From the NCBI RefSeq assembly GCF_029964055.1, contig NZ_CP124836.1:186001-250000 (forward strand): a DNA stretch of 64,000 bases, in the 5' to 3' direction. Positions 51,233 through 59,176 of the stretch are shown piece after piece. Source of the DNA: Arthrobacter sp. EM1. Its GTDB lineage: Bacteria > Actinomycetota > Actinomycetes > Actinomycetales > Micrococcaceae. Every line of letters begins with the position of its first letter. Position 1 is the stretch's first letter. The position numbers were made by a program, and so were the translations under genes. The notes below the pieces were generated by a model, which saw only the letters and a list, made by a program, of their open reading frames with translations, was not told where the DNA came from and did not search any database.

Positions 51233-51262
51233 GCTGTCGTCCCGCTACCCTCCGGGAGCAAC

Positions 51263-51799
51263 ATGTCCATCCGTCACAGTCTCCTCGCCCTCCTGCAGGA
51301 CCGGCCACACTATGGCTACCAGCTCAGGATCGAGTTCGAAGAGCGCACAGGGTCCTCCTGGCCCCTGAATATCGGGCAGGTCTACACGACTCTTGACCGC
51401 CTGGAGCGCGACGGGCTCGTCCGCAAGGATGGTGCCGACGGTGAGGGCCACATTGTTTACAGCATCACCGCGGACGGGCTTGCTGAAGTTACCCGCTGGT
51501 TCAGCTCCCCGGTGCAGCGGAGCAGTCCGCCGCGGAACGAACTGGCCATCAAGCTCGCGCTGGGGCTGACCTTGCCCGGTGTCAACGTCGGTGCCGCCAT
51601 TCATGCCCAGCGTGCCGTGTCAGTCCGGGCCCTGCAGGACTACACCAAAGCCCGGCGTGAGACGGCATCCCAGCAACGCTCCATGGATACCGCCCGGCTG
51701 CTGGTACTCGATTCCTTGATCTTCCAGACCGAGGCCGAAGTGCGCTGGCTTGACCTTTGTGAGGCGCGGCTGATGCAGTTGACCGGCCCGTCCGCCTGA
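51263..51799 (+). CDS. PadR-family transcriptional regulator
   Basis: A 178-residue PadR/Vir protein. The N-terminal winged helix (MSIRHSLLALLQDRPHYGYQLRIEFE, with QVYTTLDRLERDGLV as recognition region and wing GHIVYSITADG) is followed by the PadR C-terminal helical domain with charged coiled-coil residues (about 105-178). The ATG at 51263 has GGGAGC upstream. A palindrome of PadR geometry lies in its promoter. The next gene downstream is cstA, 150 bp away, which might be its target. Neither an ABC transporter nor a phenolic acid decarboxylase is nearby. Confidence 0.88.
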   Translation: MSIRHSLLALLQDRPHYGYQLRIEFEERTGSSWPLNIGQVYTTLDRLERDGLVRKDGADGEGHIVYSITADGLAEVTRWFSSPVQRSSPPRNELAIKLALGLTLPGVNVGAAIHAQRAVSVRALQDYTKARRETASQQRSMDTARLLVLDSLIFQTEAEVRWLDLCEARLMQLTGPSA

Positions 51800-51879
51800 G
51801 TTCGGCCGTTCGACGCGTTTGCCGCACCGTTCACCGCTTCCGCCGAACCGGTTGGCGCGGAAGCCATACCCATGCACCA

Positions 51880-51908
51880 CCTACGTTGGTAGGGTGCCTT
51901 GGGGCACC
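51880..51908 (+). promoter_or_regulatory. tandem small hairpins in the cstA leader
   Basis: CCTAC-GTTG-GTAGG (51880-51893) abuts GGTGCC-TTGG-GGCACC (51893-51908). Both stems are perfect, with tetraloops, and lie 33 bases before the cstA ribosome-binding site. They could stabilise the leader or mark an attenuator. Confidence 0.35.
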
Positions 51909-51949
51909 TCTGTCGGGGATTTGCCCAGTTGGTTTCTCAAGGAGGAGAC

Positions 51950-54250
51950 ATGGGCACAATGCCAGATGGCACGCCAAAGAACGTACTGGTCGACGACGGC
52001 ATCACGCCGGACCCGTTGCTGCCGCCCACCGCGGTGGACGCCGGCGTAACCGAAGCCGAAGAGCGCAACTGGACGCCGGCCAAGATCGCCCTCTGGGCCG
52101 CGATCTCCCTGCTGGGTGCGGTGGCCTGGTTTATGCTCGCGATAGTGCGCGGCGAAACAGTCAACGCCATCTGGTTCGTGTTCGCCGCAGTGTGCACCTA
52201 CCTGATCGGCTACCGCTTCTACTCCAAGGTCATCGAGCGCTACCTGACCAAACCGAACGACCGCCGCGCCACCCCGGCCGAGTACAAGGCCGACGGCAAA
52301 GACTACGTCCGTACGGACCGCAACGTGCTGTTCGGCCACCACTTTGCCGCTATCGCCGGTGCCGGCCCGCTCGTCGGTCCGATCATTGCCGCCCAGATGG
52401 GCTACCTTCCGGGCACCATTTGGATCATCCTCGGCGTCGTCCTGGCCGGTGCCGTCCAGGACTACCTCGTGCTGTTCTTCTCCATGCGCCGCGGCGGTCG
52501 CTCGCTGGGCCAGATGGCTCGCGAAGAGCTCGGGGTGATCGGCGGCACCGCTGCCCTGATCGCGACGCTCCTGATTATGGTGATCATCGTAGCGATCCTG
52601 GCCCTCGTCGTTGTGAACGCCCTCGGCGAGAGCCCCTGGGGCGTCTTTTCCGTGGGTATGACCATTCCGATCGCACTCTTTATGGGCGTGTACCTGCGCT
52701 ACCTTCGGCCCGGCAAGGTTATGGAAGTCTCCCTCATCGGCTTCGTGCTGCTTATGGCGGCCATCATCGGCGGCGGCGCCGTCGCCGGCACCGAGTGGGG
52801 AGCGGCCTTCTTCCATCTGGACAAGGTCACCATCGCCTGGGGACTCATCATCTACGGCTTCATTGCCGCGATCCTGCCCGTCTGGCTGCTGCTTGCACCG
52901 CGCGACTACCTGTCCACGTTTATGAAGATCGGTGTGATCGCCATGCTGGCTGTGGCCGTCATCGTGGTCCGTCCGGAAGTCAACGTACCGGCGTTTAGCG
53001 AGTTCGCCAGCCGGGACAACGGACCGGTCCTGTCCGGGTCCCTGTTCCCGTTCCTGTTTGTCACAATCGCCTGCGGCGCGTTGTCCGGCTTCCATGCCCT
53101 GATCGCCTCCGGCACCACGCCGAAACTGATCGAGAAGGAACGCCAGACCCGGTTTATTGGCTACGGCGGCATGCTGATGGAATCCTTCGTCGCCATCATG
53201 GCCCTCGTTGCAGCGATCTCCATTGACCGCGGCCTGTACTTTGCCATGAACGCCCCGGCGGCGTTGACCGGCGGCACCGTGGAGACCGCCGCGCAGTGGG
53301 TCAACAGCCTGGGGCTGGCCGGCGTGAACATCAGCCCGGATTTCCTGGCCCAGACGGCCAAGGATGTGGGCGAGGAGAGCATTATTTCCCGCACCGGCGG
53401 CGCCCCCACCCTGGCCGTGGGTCTGGCCCACATCATGCAGCAGTTCATCGGCGGTACGGCCATGATGGCGTTCTGGTACCACTTCGCCATTATGTTCGAG
53501 GCCTTGTTCATTCTCACCGCCGTCGACGCCGGTACCCGGGTTGCGCGCTTTATGCTGCAGGACTCGATTGGCAACTTTGTCCCTAAGTTCAAGGAGCACT
53601 CCTGGCGCCCCGGCGCCTGGCTCTGCACCGCGATTATGGTCGCGGCCTGGGGCGCGGTGTTGCTGATGGGCGTCACCGATCCGCTGGGCGGCATTAACAC
53701 CTTGTTCCCGCTGTTCGGCATAGCCAACCAACTGCTGGCAGCCATTGCCCTCTCGGTTTGTATGGCCATTGCGGCTAAGCGCGGATCCTTCAAGTACCTC
53801 TGGATTGTGGCGCTTCCCCTGGCTTTCGCAGCCGTTGTGACCATCACCGCCAGCTTCTACAAGATCTTCTCGCCGGTGCCCGCCGTGGGCTACTTCGCAA
53901 ACAACGCAGCCTTCACCAAGGCCCTTGCAGACGGCAAGACCTCCTTCGGCACGGCCAAGACCCAGCTGGCCATGGAGGCCGTGGTCCGCAACACCATGAT
54001 CCAGGGCTGGCTGTCGGTGATCTTTGTGGTGCTGAGCATCATCGTTATTATCACCGCGATCCTGGCCAGCGTGAAGGCGTTCCGCAATGCAACGCGCGGT
54101 TTGCCGAACCCGAATCATGAGGACCCAGCAGTCGCCTCGCGCGTTTTCGCCCCGGCCGGAGTGATCCCCACCCCGTCGGAGCGCGAGCTGATGGCCGAGT
54201 GGAACAAACTTCCGGCCGATCAGCGGTTCGAAAAGGCCGGCCAGCACTGA
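51950..54250 (+). CDS. cstA: CstA-family carbon-starvation transporter
   Basis: A 766-residue membrane protein with about 16-18 transmembrane helices. It has the CstA signatures GHHFAAIAGAGPLVGPIIAA and QDYLVLFFSMRRGGRSLGQ, plus GALSGFHALIASGTTPKLI. Relatives import peptides or pyruvate when carbon is scarce. AGGAGG is 5 bases before the ATG at 51950, and an upstream in-frame start is not needed. The small ybdD-type gene follows 13 bp downstream. That pairing is characteristic of CstA/BtsT transporters with their YbdD/YjiX partner. Confidence 0.95.
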   Translation: MGTMPDGTPKNVLVDDGITPDPLLPPTAVDAGVTEAEERNWTPAKIALWAAISLLGAVAWFMLAIVRGETVNAIWFVFAAVCTYLIGYRFYSKVIERYLTKPNDRRATPAEYKADGKDYVRTDRNVLFGHHFAAIAGAGPLVGPIIAAQMGYLPGTIWIILGVVLAGAVQDYLVLFFSMRRGGRSLGQMAREELGVIGGTAALIATLLIMVIIVAILALVVVNALGESPWGVFSVGMTIPIALFMGVYLRYLRPGKVMEVSLIGFVLLMAAIIGGGAVAGTEWGAAFFHLDKVTIAWGLIIYGFIAAILPVWLLLAPRDYLSTFMKIGVIAMLAVAVIVVRPEVNVPAFSEFASRDNGPVLSGSLFPFLFVTIACGALSGFHALIASGTTPKLIEKERQTRFIGYGGMLMESFVAIMALVAAISIDRGLYFAMNAPAALTGGTVETAAQWVNSLGLAGVNISPDFLAQTAKDVGEESIISRTGGAPTLAVGLAHIMQQFIGGTAMMAFWYHFAIMFEALFILTAVDAGTRVARFMLQDSIGNFVPKFKEHSWRPGAWLCTAIMVAAWGAVLLMGVTDPLGGINTLFPLFGIANQLLAAIALSVCMAIAAKRGSFKYLWIVALPLAFAAVVTITASFYKIFSPVPAVGYFANNAAFTKALADGKTSFGTAKTQLAMEAVVRNTMIQGWLSVIFVVLSIIVIITAILASVKAFRNATRGLPNPNHEDPAVASRVFAPAGVIPTPSERELMAEWNKLPADQRFEKAGQH

Positions 54251-54263
54251 TGCGGGCACGGAA

Positions 54264-54455
54264 ATGAACGCCGTCGTTGTGGGGTTGCGGGGTTTCGCCC
54301 GCTACCTGGGCAGCGTTATGGGCGCGGATGCCTATTCGAAGTACTCGGCGCATCATGCGGCCTTGGGCCACGGCACGACGCCGATGACTGAGCGGGAGTT
54401 TTGGCGGGACCAGACGGACCGCCAGGACGCCAACCCGCAGGGCCGATGCTGCTGA
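54264..54455 (+). CDS. ybdD: YbdD/YjiX-family small protein
   Basis: A 63-residue protein (DUF466/YbdD/YjiX). It has the family core GSVMGADAYSKYSAHHAALG and MTEREFWRDQTDRQDANPQG, and ends RCC. Partners of CstA/BtsT need this small soluble protein for transport activity in enterobacteria. Its position 13 bp after cstA supports the same role here. It has no membrane segment. Confidence 0.92.
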   Translation: MNAVVVGLRGFARYLGSVMGADAYSKYSAHHAALGHGTTPMTEREFWRDQTDRQDANPQGRCC

Positions 54456-54500
54456 CCGGTTCGCACCGGCCGGCGTAGCTGAACTCAGCCGGCAGGGGAC

Positions 54501-54536
54501 GGGCGACGCCGGGCACACAGGTGCCCGGCGTCGCCC
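54501..54536. terminator. bidirectional terminator after ybdD
   Basis: GGGCGACGCCGGGCAC pairs perfectly with GTGCCCGGCGTCGCCC around ACAG, a 16-bp stem. It lies 45 bases after the ybdD stop and 23 bases before the 3' end of the convergent hypothetical gene. Confidence 0.85.
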
Positions 54537-54559
54537 TTCGCCGCAGCTGTGCGGGCTAG

Positions 54560-55027
54560 TTAAACACCCTCCGTGGACACTCCGCTGAGGGTTTCGATGT
54601 AGTCCAGGGTTTTGGGGCTGACATGCCGCACGGACGCAAGGGCCTGCCGGAGACCGGTCCTCCTGGCCGGGTCACCGAGTGCGCCGCGGAGATCCATGAC
54701 GGTTTCGATGCCCTGATCCTCGAAAACGCCCGTTATGTCCTCGACCTGGGCGAGACGGCCAGGCGAGGGCCAGCTGATGACTTCAGCGAGCGTTCCCGTG
54801 TCGAGGTGCCGGCGGAATCCGCTGGTTGTGTCGGCATCCGGCCAGGTGTCGACCAGGGCGACAACGCGCGGCTTGACTGTCGAGTGGTAGTTCTGCCGGC
54901 GCTGCAGGGTGGCGTCGACAATGATGGCCCCGATATGGGCCCACCTGCGGCTGGATTCGGTCGCGGCGTCCGGGCCCTGGGGGTCCGTAAACGCCGAGCG
55001 GGTGGCCTCGTTGTGCTCGTTAGTCAT
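54560..55027 (-). CDS. conserved hypothetical protein
   Basis: A 155-residue soluble, mostly helical protein beginning MTNEHNEATRSAFTDPQGPD. The centre reads RRWAHIGAIIVDATLQRRQN and the C-terminal half has TLAEVISWPSPGRLAQVEDI and RHVSPKTLDYIETLSG. The latter resembles short helix-hairpin-helix-like segments but is not a confident match. No signal peptide or membrane helix is present. The ATG at 55027 is used; the open frame further upstream is not supported. It faces the ybdD terminator and is divergent from bpa. Function is unknown. Confidence 0.7.
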   Translation of the reverse strand: MTNEHNEATRSAFTDPQGPDAATESSRRWAHIGAIIVDATLQRRQNYHSTVKPRVVALVDTWPDADTTSGFRRHLDTGTLAEVISWPSPGRLAQVEDITGVFEDQGIETVMDLRGALGDPARRTGLRQALASVRHVSPKTLDYIETLSGVSTEGV

Positions 55028-55176
55028 AGGTGAATACTTCCACGTGCGGCAGCGGGCGTTGAGCTGCCTCAGCCCGGACCGGAGGGTGCAGCGCCGGAGG
55101 GGTGCGGGTGAGCGACTGCGTGGGCCCGGCCGGGTACGCCCGCAGCCGGGCACCCGGCTCGTGAGAGTATGAAGCC

Positions 55177-55869
55177 ATGAGCGATCCGCACGACACTCAG
55201 ACCGACGCCGTGGTACCTGTCGAGGGCACTACCCTGGACTCCAGCCCGGACGGCGATGGCGTCCAGCCGGGAGACAAACAGCTGCCGGAACCGCTGCGCC
55301 CCTCGGACCCGACGGAGCCGGCACGGTCGCGGCGTGCCGCGGATACCCGGGAAAGGACCGGCCAGCTCCAGGACCTCGTCGATGAACCGGCGAAAGTGAT
55401 GCGGATCGGCACCATGATGAAGCAGCTCCTGGACGAAGTGAAGTCTGCCCCGCTCGATGACGCCGCCCGCGCCCGGTTGGCCGAAATCCATCAGCGGTCC
55501 CTCAAGGAACTGGAAGACGGGCTCGCCCCGGAACTGGTCGAGGAACTGGAACGGATCACCCTTCCCTTTCCGGCGGAGGGGACCCCGTCGGACGCAGAAC
55601 TGCGGATCGCCCAGGCCCAGCTGGTCGGCTGGCTGGAGGGCCTCTTCCACGGAATCCAAACCGCCCTCGCGGCCAAACACGCTGCCCGGGAGCAGGCCGT
55701 GGCGCAGGCGCAGCTCCGCCAGTTGCCGCCCGGCACCATGATCGCCCCCGGCGTGATTATCGGTGCGAACGGCGAGCCCCAGCGGGCGGCGGCGCCGGCA
55801 CCGGGCGCGGAACCCTCCCGGCTTCCCGGGCCCGCAGACCCGGACCACGGTCCCGGCCAGTACCTGTAG
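55177..55869 (+). CDS. bpa: bacterial proteasome activator
   Basis: A 230-residue Bpa/PafE protein (DUF2587). It forms ring-shaped caps that open the gate of the actinobacterial 20S proteasome without ATP. The helical core spans about 65-190 (LVDEPAKVMRIGTMMKQLLD, later LVEELERITLPF, then AQLVGWLEGLFHGIQTALAA). The flexible N- and C-terminal regions are Pro/Ala-rich. The protein ends with GQYL, the HbYX-like motif that docks into the alpha-ring pockets, which is decisive for the assignment. Proteasome subunit genes are not in this window. An uncharacterised gene starts 6 bp downstream. Confidence 0.95.
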   Translation: MSDPHDTQTDAVVPVEGTTLDSSPDGDGVQPGDKQLPEPLRPSDPTEPARSRRAADTRERTGQLQDLVDEPAKVMRIGTMMKQLLDEVKSAPLDDAARARLAEIHQRSLKELEDGLAPELVEELERITLPFPAEGTPSDAELRIAQAQLVGWLEGLFHGIQTALAAKHAAREQAVAQAQLRQLPPGTMIAPGVIIGANGEPQRAAAPAPGAEPSRLPGPADPDHGPGQYL

Positions 55870-55875
55870 GCGCCC

Positions 55876-56331
55876 GTGGGTTTTTTCAGCGCCGCCCGGC
55901 AGGGGCGGAAAGACGACGCCGAGCTCGGCAAGGGGCTCTGGCGGCGGGCCCACGACCGCTTCATCCGGGGCTTGGACCGCTACCACCAAATCCTCGAGGG
56001 GGTCGAGGACGAGGCCCTCTACGCCGAGCTCCTGGCGGTCGGCAACGAACTCTCGGCGCTCTCGGGACGGGTCCGGCAAATCTGTGTGGAGGCCCAGCGC
56101 CGGGCGCCGAGCGAGGGACTCGACATCCCGGGGACCATGACGGGAGTCCACCGGGCACTGTCAACGGCAGGAAATTCCCTGGCGACCACAGCCGAAGCAG
56201 CGGCGATGGTCCGCCTCGCAGTCCACCCGGTCCCCGCAGGAGCGGAGTCGGTTCGACGCCGCGCCCAGATGGTCCTGGAGCACGTCATCGACGCCGAACG
56301 CCGCCTTGCCCAGGCGTCGGCTTCGAGCTGA
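55876..56331 (+). CDS. conserved hypothetical helical protein downstream of bpa
   Basis: A 151-residue, almost entirely helical protein beginning MGFFSAARQGRKDDAELGKG with a GTG start, 6 bp after the bpa stop. The tight spacing means it is co-translated with bpa. It shows DRYHQILEGVEDEALYAELL and later TMTGVHRALSTAGNSLATTA, and no signal peptide or membrane segment. No domain is recognised. Its context suggests a role linked to the proteasome activator, as partner or substrate adaptor, but that is inference only. Confidence 0.75.
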   Translation: MGFFSAARQGRKDDAELGKGLWRRAHDRFIRGLDRYHQILEGVEDEALYAELLAVGNELSALSGRVRQICVEAQRRAPSEGLDIPGTMTGVHRALSTAGNSLATTAEAAAMVRLAVHPVPAGAESVRRRAQMVLEHVIDAERRLAQASASS

Positions 56332-56437
56332 CGGACGGGACGTGCGCCGGATACGCGGGAAAATTCCCGGTTAAGCGCCTAGCTTAGCTGCGCGGTTTCC
56401 ACTGGCGCAGCGGCGTGGACGTTGGCACGATAGCCAG

Positions 56438-57283
56438 ATGACTTCTTCACCAGTAATGACTTTTAATGACGGCAATACCATCCCCCAGCTCGGCTACGGC
56501 GTGTGGCAGGTTGAGGATGACGTCGCTGAGAAGGTTGTCGTCCAGGCCTTCGAGGCGGGCTTCCGCCACATCGACACCGCCAAGATCTACGGCAACGAAG
56601 CAGGCGTGGGCAGGGCCATCGCACGTTCAGGGCTCACGCCCGAGGAAATCTTCATCACCACCAAGCTGTGGAACGCGGACCAGGGCTACGAGTCCACGCT
56701 GAAGGCCTTCGAGGAATCCATGGAGCGCCTGGGCCTGAAGACCCTGGATATGTACCTGATCCACTGGATGCAGCCCAAGCAGGACAAGTATGTGGATACC
56801 TGGAAGGCCCTCATTGAACTGCAGAAGCAGGGGCGGGTGAAGACCATCGGTGTTTCCAACTTCACCAAGGAAGGTCTGCAGCGGCTGATCGACGAGACCG
56901 GTGTGGTGCCGGCCATTAACCAGATCGAACTGCACCCGTTCTTCAGCCAGGCCGAGTTGCGCGAATTCAACTCCTCCCACGGCATCCTCACCCAGGCCTG
57001 GTCGCCGCTGGGCCAGGGCGGCGAGCTGTTGGAGAGCCCTGTCATCGCTCAGATTGCGGCAAAGCACAACGCCACTCCGGCGCAGGTCGTTATCGCCTGG
57101 CACCTGGCCATCGGCAACGTCGTTATCCCCAAGTCGGTGACCGAATCCCGTATCCGCGAGAACTACGCGGCACTGGAGGTCACCTTGGACGAGACCGATG
57201 TTCAGGCCATCAACGGAATGGACAACTCTGCCGAGGGCGCCGGCCGCATTGGCGCGGACCCGGCAGTCTCGGACTTCGCCTAA
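56438..57283 (+). CDS. aldo/keto reductase
   Basis: A 281-residue NADPH-dependent reductase of the aldo/keto reductase superfamily (2,5-diketo-gluconate reductase-like). It has the catalytic tetrad Asp46, Tyr51, Lys76 and His109 in HIDTAKIYGNE, FITTKLWN and MYLIHWMQP. The coenzyme-binding end reads VIPKSVTESRIRENYAAL. TIM-barrel length is standard. It likely reduces small aldehydes or ketones. Start is the ATG at 56438. It is monocistronic. Confidence 0.94.
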   Translation: MTSSPVMTFNDGNTIPQLGYGVWQVEDDVAEKVVVQAFEAGFRHIDTAKIYGNEAGVGRAIARSGLTPEEIFITTKLWNADQGYESTLKAFEESMERLGLKTLDMYLIHWMQPKQDKYVDTWKALIELQKQGRVKTIGVSNFTKEGLQRLIDETGVVPAINQIELHPFFSQAELREFNSSHGILTQAWSPLGQGGELLESPVIAQIAAKHNATPAQVVIAWHLAIGNVVIPKSVTESRIRENYAALEVTLDETDVQAINGMDNSAEGAGRIGADPAVSDFA

Positions 57284-57381
57284 AGCCACCCCGGCCAAGC
57301 CGCCGGCGAAGCGTGCAGCTGGGCCTTCACCCGAACCGGGTGGGGCCCATTCTGCTGTCCCGGGAGCGGAAGGCAACCCAG

Positions 57382-57561
57382 CTAGGCAGCCTTCCGGGCT
57401 TCCTCGACCGGAACGGCGTCAACCATTGCCCAGCCACGCTCGTCCGCGATCTGGCGGGCGGCGAAGCGTTCGGCGGCGTGGACGTCATCAAACGTCTCGG
57501 TGCGGATCCGGCCGCAGTCCGTGTCCAGGTACGTGACTTCGAAGTACTGGGTGCTTTCCAT
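57382..57561 (-). CDS. small conserved protein, 59 residues
   Basis: A short minus-strand gene encoding 59 residues, starting MESTQYFEVTYLDTDCGRIR and ending PVEEARKAA. The composition is regular, with alternating beta-strand-like residues followed by an amphipathic helix (DDVHAAERFAARQIADERG), and codon bias is typical of the chromosome. No clear Shine-Dalgarno precedes the ATG at 57561. It lies between the aldo/keto reductase and the coiled-coil gene. No family is recognised. Coding seems likely from the coherent third-position GC pattern. Confidence 0.6.
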   Translation of the reverse strand: MESTQYFEVTYLDTDCGRIRTETFDDVHAAERFAARQIADERGWAMVDAVPVEEARKAA

Positions 57562-57600
57562 GGACTAAGTGTGCCGCCGGGCACTGACACTAAGTGGCCA

Positions 57601-58596
57601 TCAGTCCGGCGTGTTGCCAATCCGCAGCACCCGTTCCCGTGCCAGGTCCTCGGCTCGCCGGGCCCTACCCGCCGCCCGATCAGCCTGCTGCGCTTGGGCA
57701 GCGGCCAGATCGCGCCGTTTCCTGGCCGCTTTGAGCTCCGGTTCGCACCGGGCCAGCTGCTCGCGCAGGTCCCGGGCCGTGTCGGAGAGTTCCGTTACCA
57801 GGGCAGTGGATTGGGCCAGCTCCGCATCACGCTGGCGGGCTTCATCGGCCGCCACGCTGGCTGTGTTTTCGGCTTCCTTCAGTGCGGCCCGTGCGCGTTC
57901 CTGCGCTGAGGGACTGGGCCGGCGCGGTTCCTCTCGGACGGCCTGCAGGCGGGGTCGCCCTGCAGCCTGCGGCGCAGTGGCTCCCGCCGGGGCGGCGTCG
58001 GAAGTCAGCGCTCCGGTCCTGCTGGACTCACCGCCAGGGGCCGGCGCGGAATCCGGTGCCGGCGTTGCTGGTGGGACCAGCCCCGGGAGTGCTACGGCGT
58101 CCGAAAGGTCCACCGCGTCGACACCGTCGGCGGACAGGCCCCGGAGGAGGCGACCGGACTGCACGGCCGCAGCTGCTCCCTCGTCCGCAGTCGCCGCCCG
58201 CAGCGTCCCTTCGACGTCCGCAGCGGTCGCCCCGCTGATCGTCCTGCCCTGCTGCTGGGCCACGTCCCGTGCTGCCTGGACTGCGCCGGCGAGAAGCCGG
58301 CGCCGTGTCTGTCCCAGCCGGCGCAGTGTCGTGGCATCAAGGGAGGACTGTGCAGCACGCATCGACTCTCCCAGCTCGGCGAGTTGCCGAAGGGTCTCCG
58401 GTCGCCGGGTCGCGAGCATGTTCACGGACCATGCGGCCAAGGACGGCTTGGGCAGGGCACGCACGTCCGCGGCGAGGGAATTCTTCGTGTTTGTGGCGCC
58501 GGCCGCTTTGGCAGCGGCGGTCCGGGCGGGGACAAAGTCGTCGAACGGGAGGGCATAGAGCCGCGCCGCAACGTCCGCCAGTCCGCGCTCTGCCAT
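57601..58596 (-). CDS. hypothetical protein with C-terminal coiled coil
   Basis: A 331-residue cytosolic protein. The N-terminal half is helical and conserved-looking (ARLYALPFDDFVPARTAAAK, then LPKPSLAAWSVNMLATRRPE). A Pro/Ala-rich linker spans about 165-225. The last 100 residues form a long charged Ala-rich helix (SAQERARAALKEAENTASVA...) with heptad spacing, a likely coiled coil. No catalytic motif is seen. A structural or DNA-related scaffold role is conceivable but untested. The ATG at 58596 is chosen because the longer frame upstream reads as noncoding. It is divergent from the DUF2231-like gene. Confidence 0.75.
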   Translation of the reverse strand: MAERGLADVAARLYALPFDDFVPARTAAAKAAGATNTKNSLAADVRALPKPSLAAWSVNMLATRRPETLRQLAELGESMRAAQSSLDATTLRRLGQTRRRLLAGAVQAARDVAQQQGRTISGATAADVEGTLRAATADEGAAAAVQSGRLLRGLSADGVDAVDLSDAVALPGLVPPATPAPDSAPAPGGESSRTGALTSDAAPAGATAPQAAGRPRLQAVREEPRRPSPSAQERARAALKEAENTASVAADEARQRDAELAQSTALVTELSDTARDLREQLARCEPELKAARKRRDLAAAQAQQADRAAGRARRAEDLARERVLRIGNTPD

Positions 58597-58668
58597 GCAA
58601 GAATCATAGAAGCCCGGCCCGGGAATGCGGCCGCAAAGGGGCAGTTCTGCTGGAGATAAAGGGCGCAC

Positions 58669-59142
58669 ATGATTGAAATAGCGGGGCTTCCAGCCCACAT
58701 TCTGCTCGTCCACGCGGTGGTCGTGCTGGCGCCGATCGCCGGTCTCGGCGCGATCGTATATGCCGTCGCACCACGCTGGCGGAACTACCTGGCCTGGCCG
58801 CTGGGAGTGCTTTCGCTGGGCCTGGTTCCTGTGTCCCTGCTCACCGCGCAGGCCGGGGAGCAGCTGCAGAACGCCCGGCCCTCATCTGCCTTGATCCGCG
58901 AGCATGTGGAACAGGGGGACGTACTCAAGGCCGTCTCCGTGGTGTTCTTTGTGGTTATCGCGGCGACCCTGGTGGTCAGTTACGAGCCCATCGGCCGGTG
59001 GTTTGCCTTCCTGGGGCCGCTGCGGAGCAACCGTGCGGTCCGGCTGGCCCTCCTTGTCATCGCGGCGGCGGCGGGGGCCGTTTTCGTCTACCAAAGCATC
59101 GTAACCGGCCATTCCGGCTCGGCCTCGGTCTGGAGCACCTAA
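58669..59142 (+). CDS. DUF2231-like four-helix membrane protein
   Basis: A 157-residue membrane protein with four transmembrane helices. Its start IEIAGLPAHILLVHAVVVLA carries the GLPxHxLLVH motif of the DUF2231 family, with two conserved His in helix 1. The motif QAGEQLQ and an acidic residue sit between helices 2 and 3, and EHVEQGD precedes helix 3. The pattern resembles small haem- or quinone-binding membrane proteins, but function is unknown. It is co-oriented with no close partner and convergent with the MFS gene. Confidence 0.85.
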   Translation: MIEIAGLPAHILLVHAVVVLAPIAGLGAIVYAVAPRWRNYLAWPLGVLSLGLVPVSLLTAQAGEQLQNARPSSALIREHVEQGDVLKAVSVVFFVVIAATLVVSYEPIGRWFAFLGPLRSNRAVRLALLVIAAAAGAVFVYQSIVTGHSGSASVWST

Positions 59143-59176
59143 GCAGGACCCCACAGCCGGGCCGGGGCTGCAGCGA

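Noticed and set aside
51881-54259. A 792-codon minus-strand open frame opposite cstA.
   Set aside because: Composition (His/Asp/Gln/Arg-rich) is that of an antisense frame to membrane-protein codons; cstA is certain.
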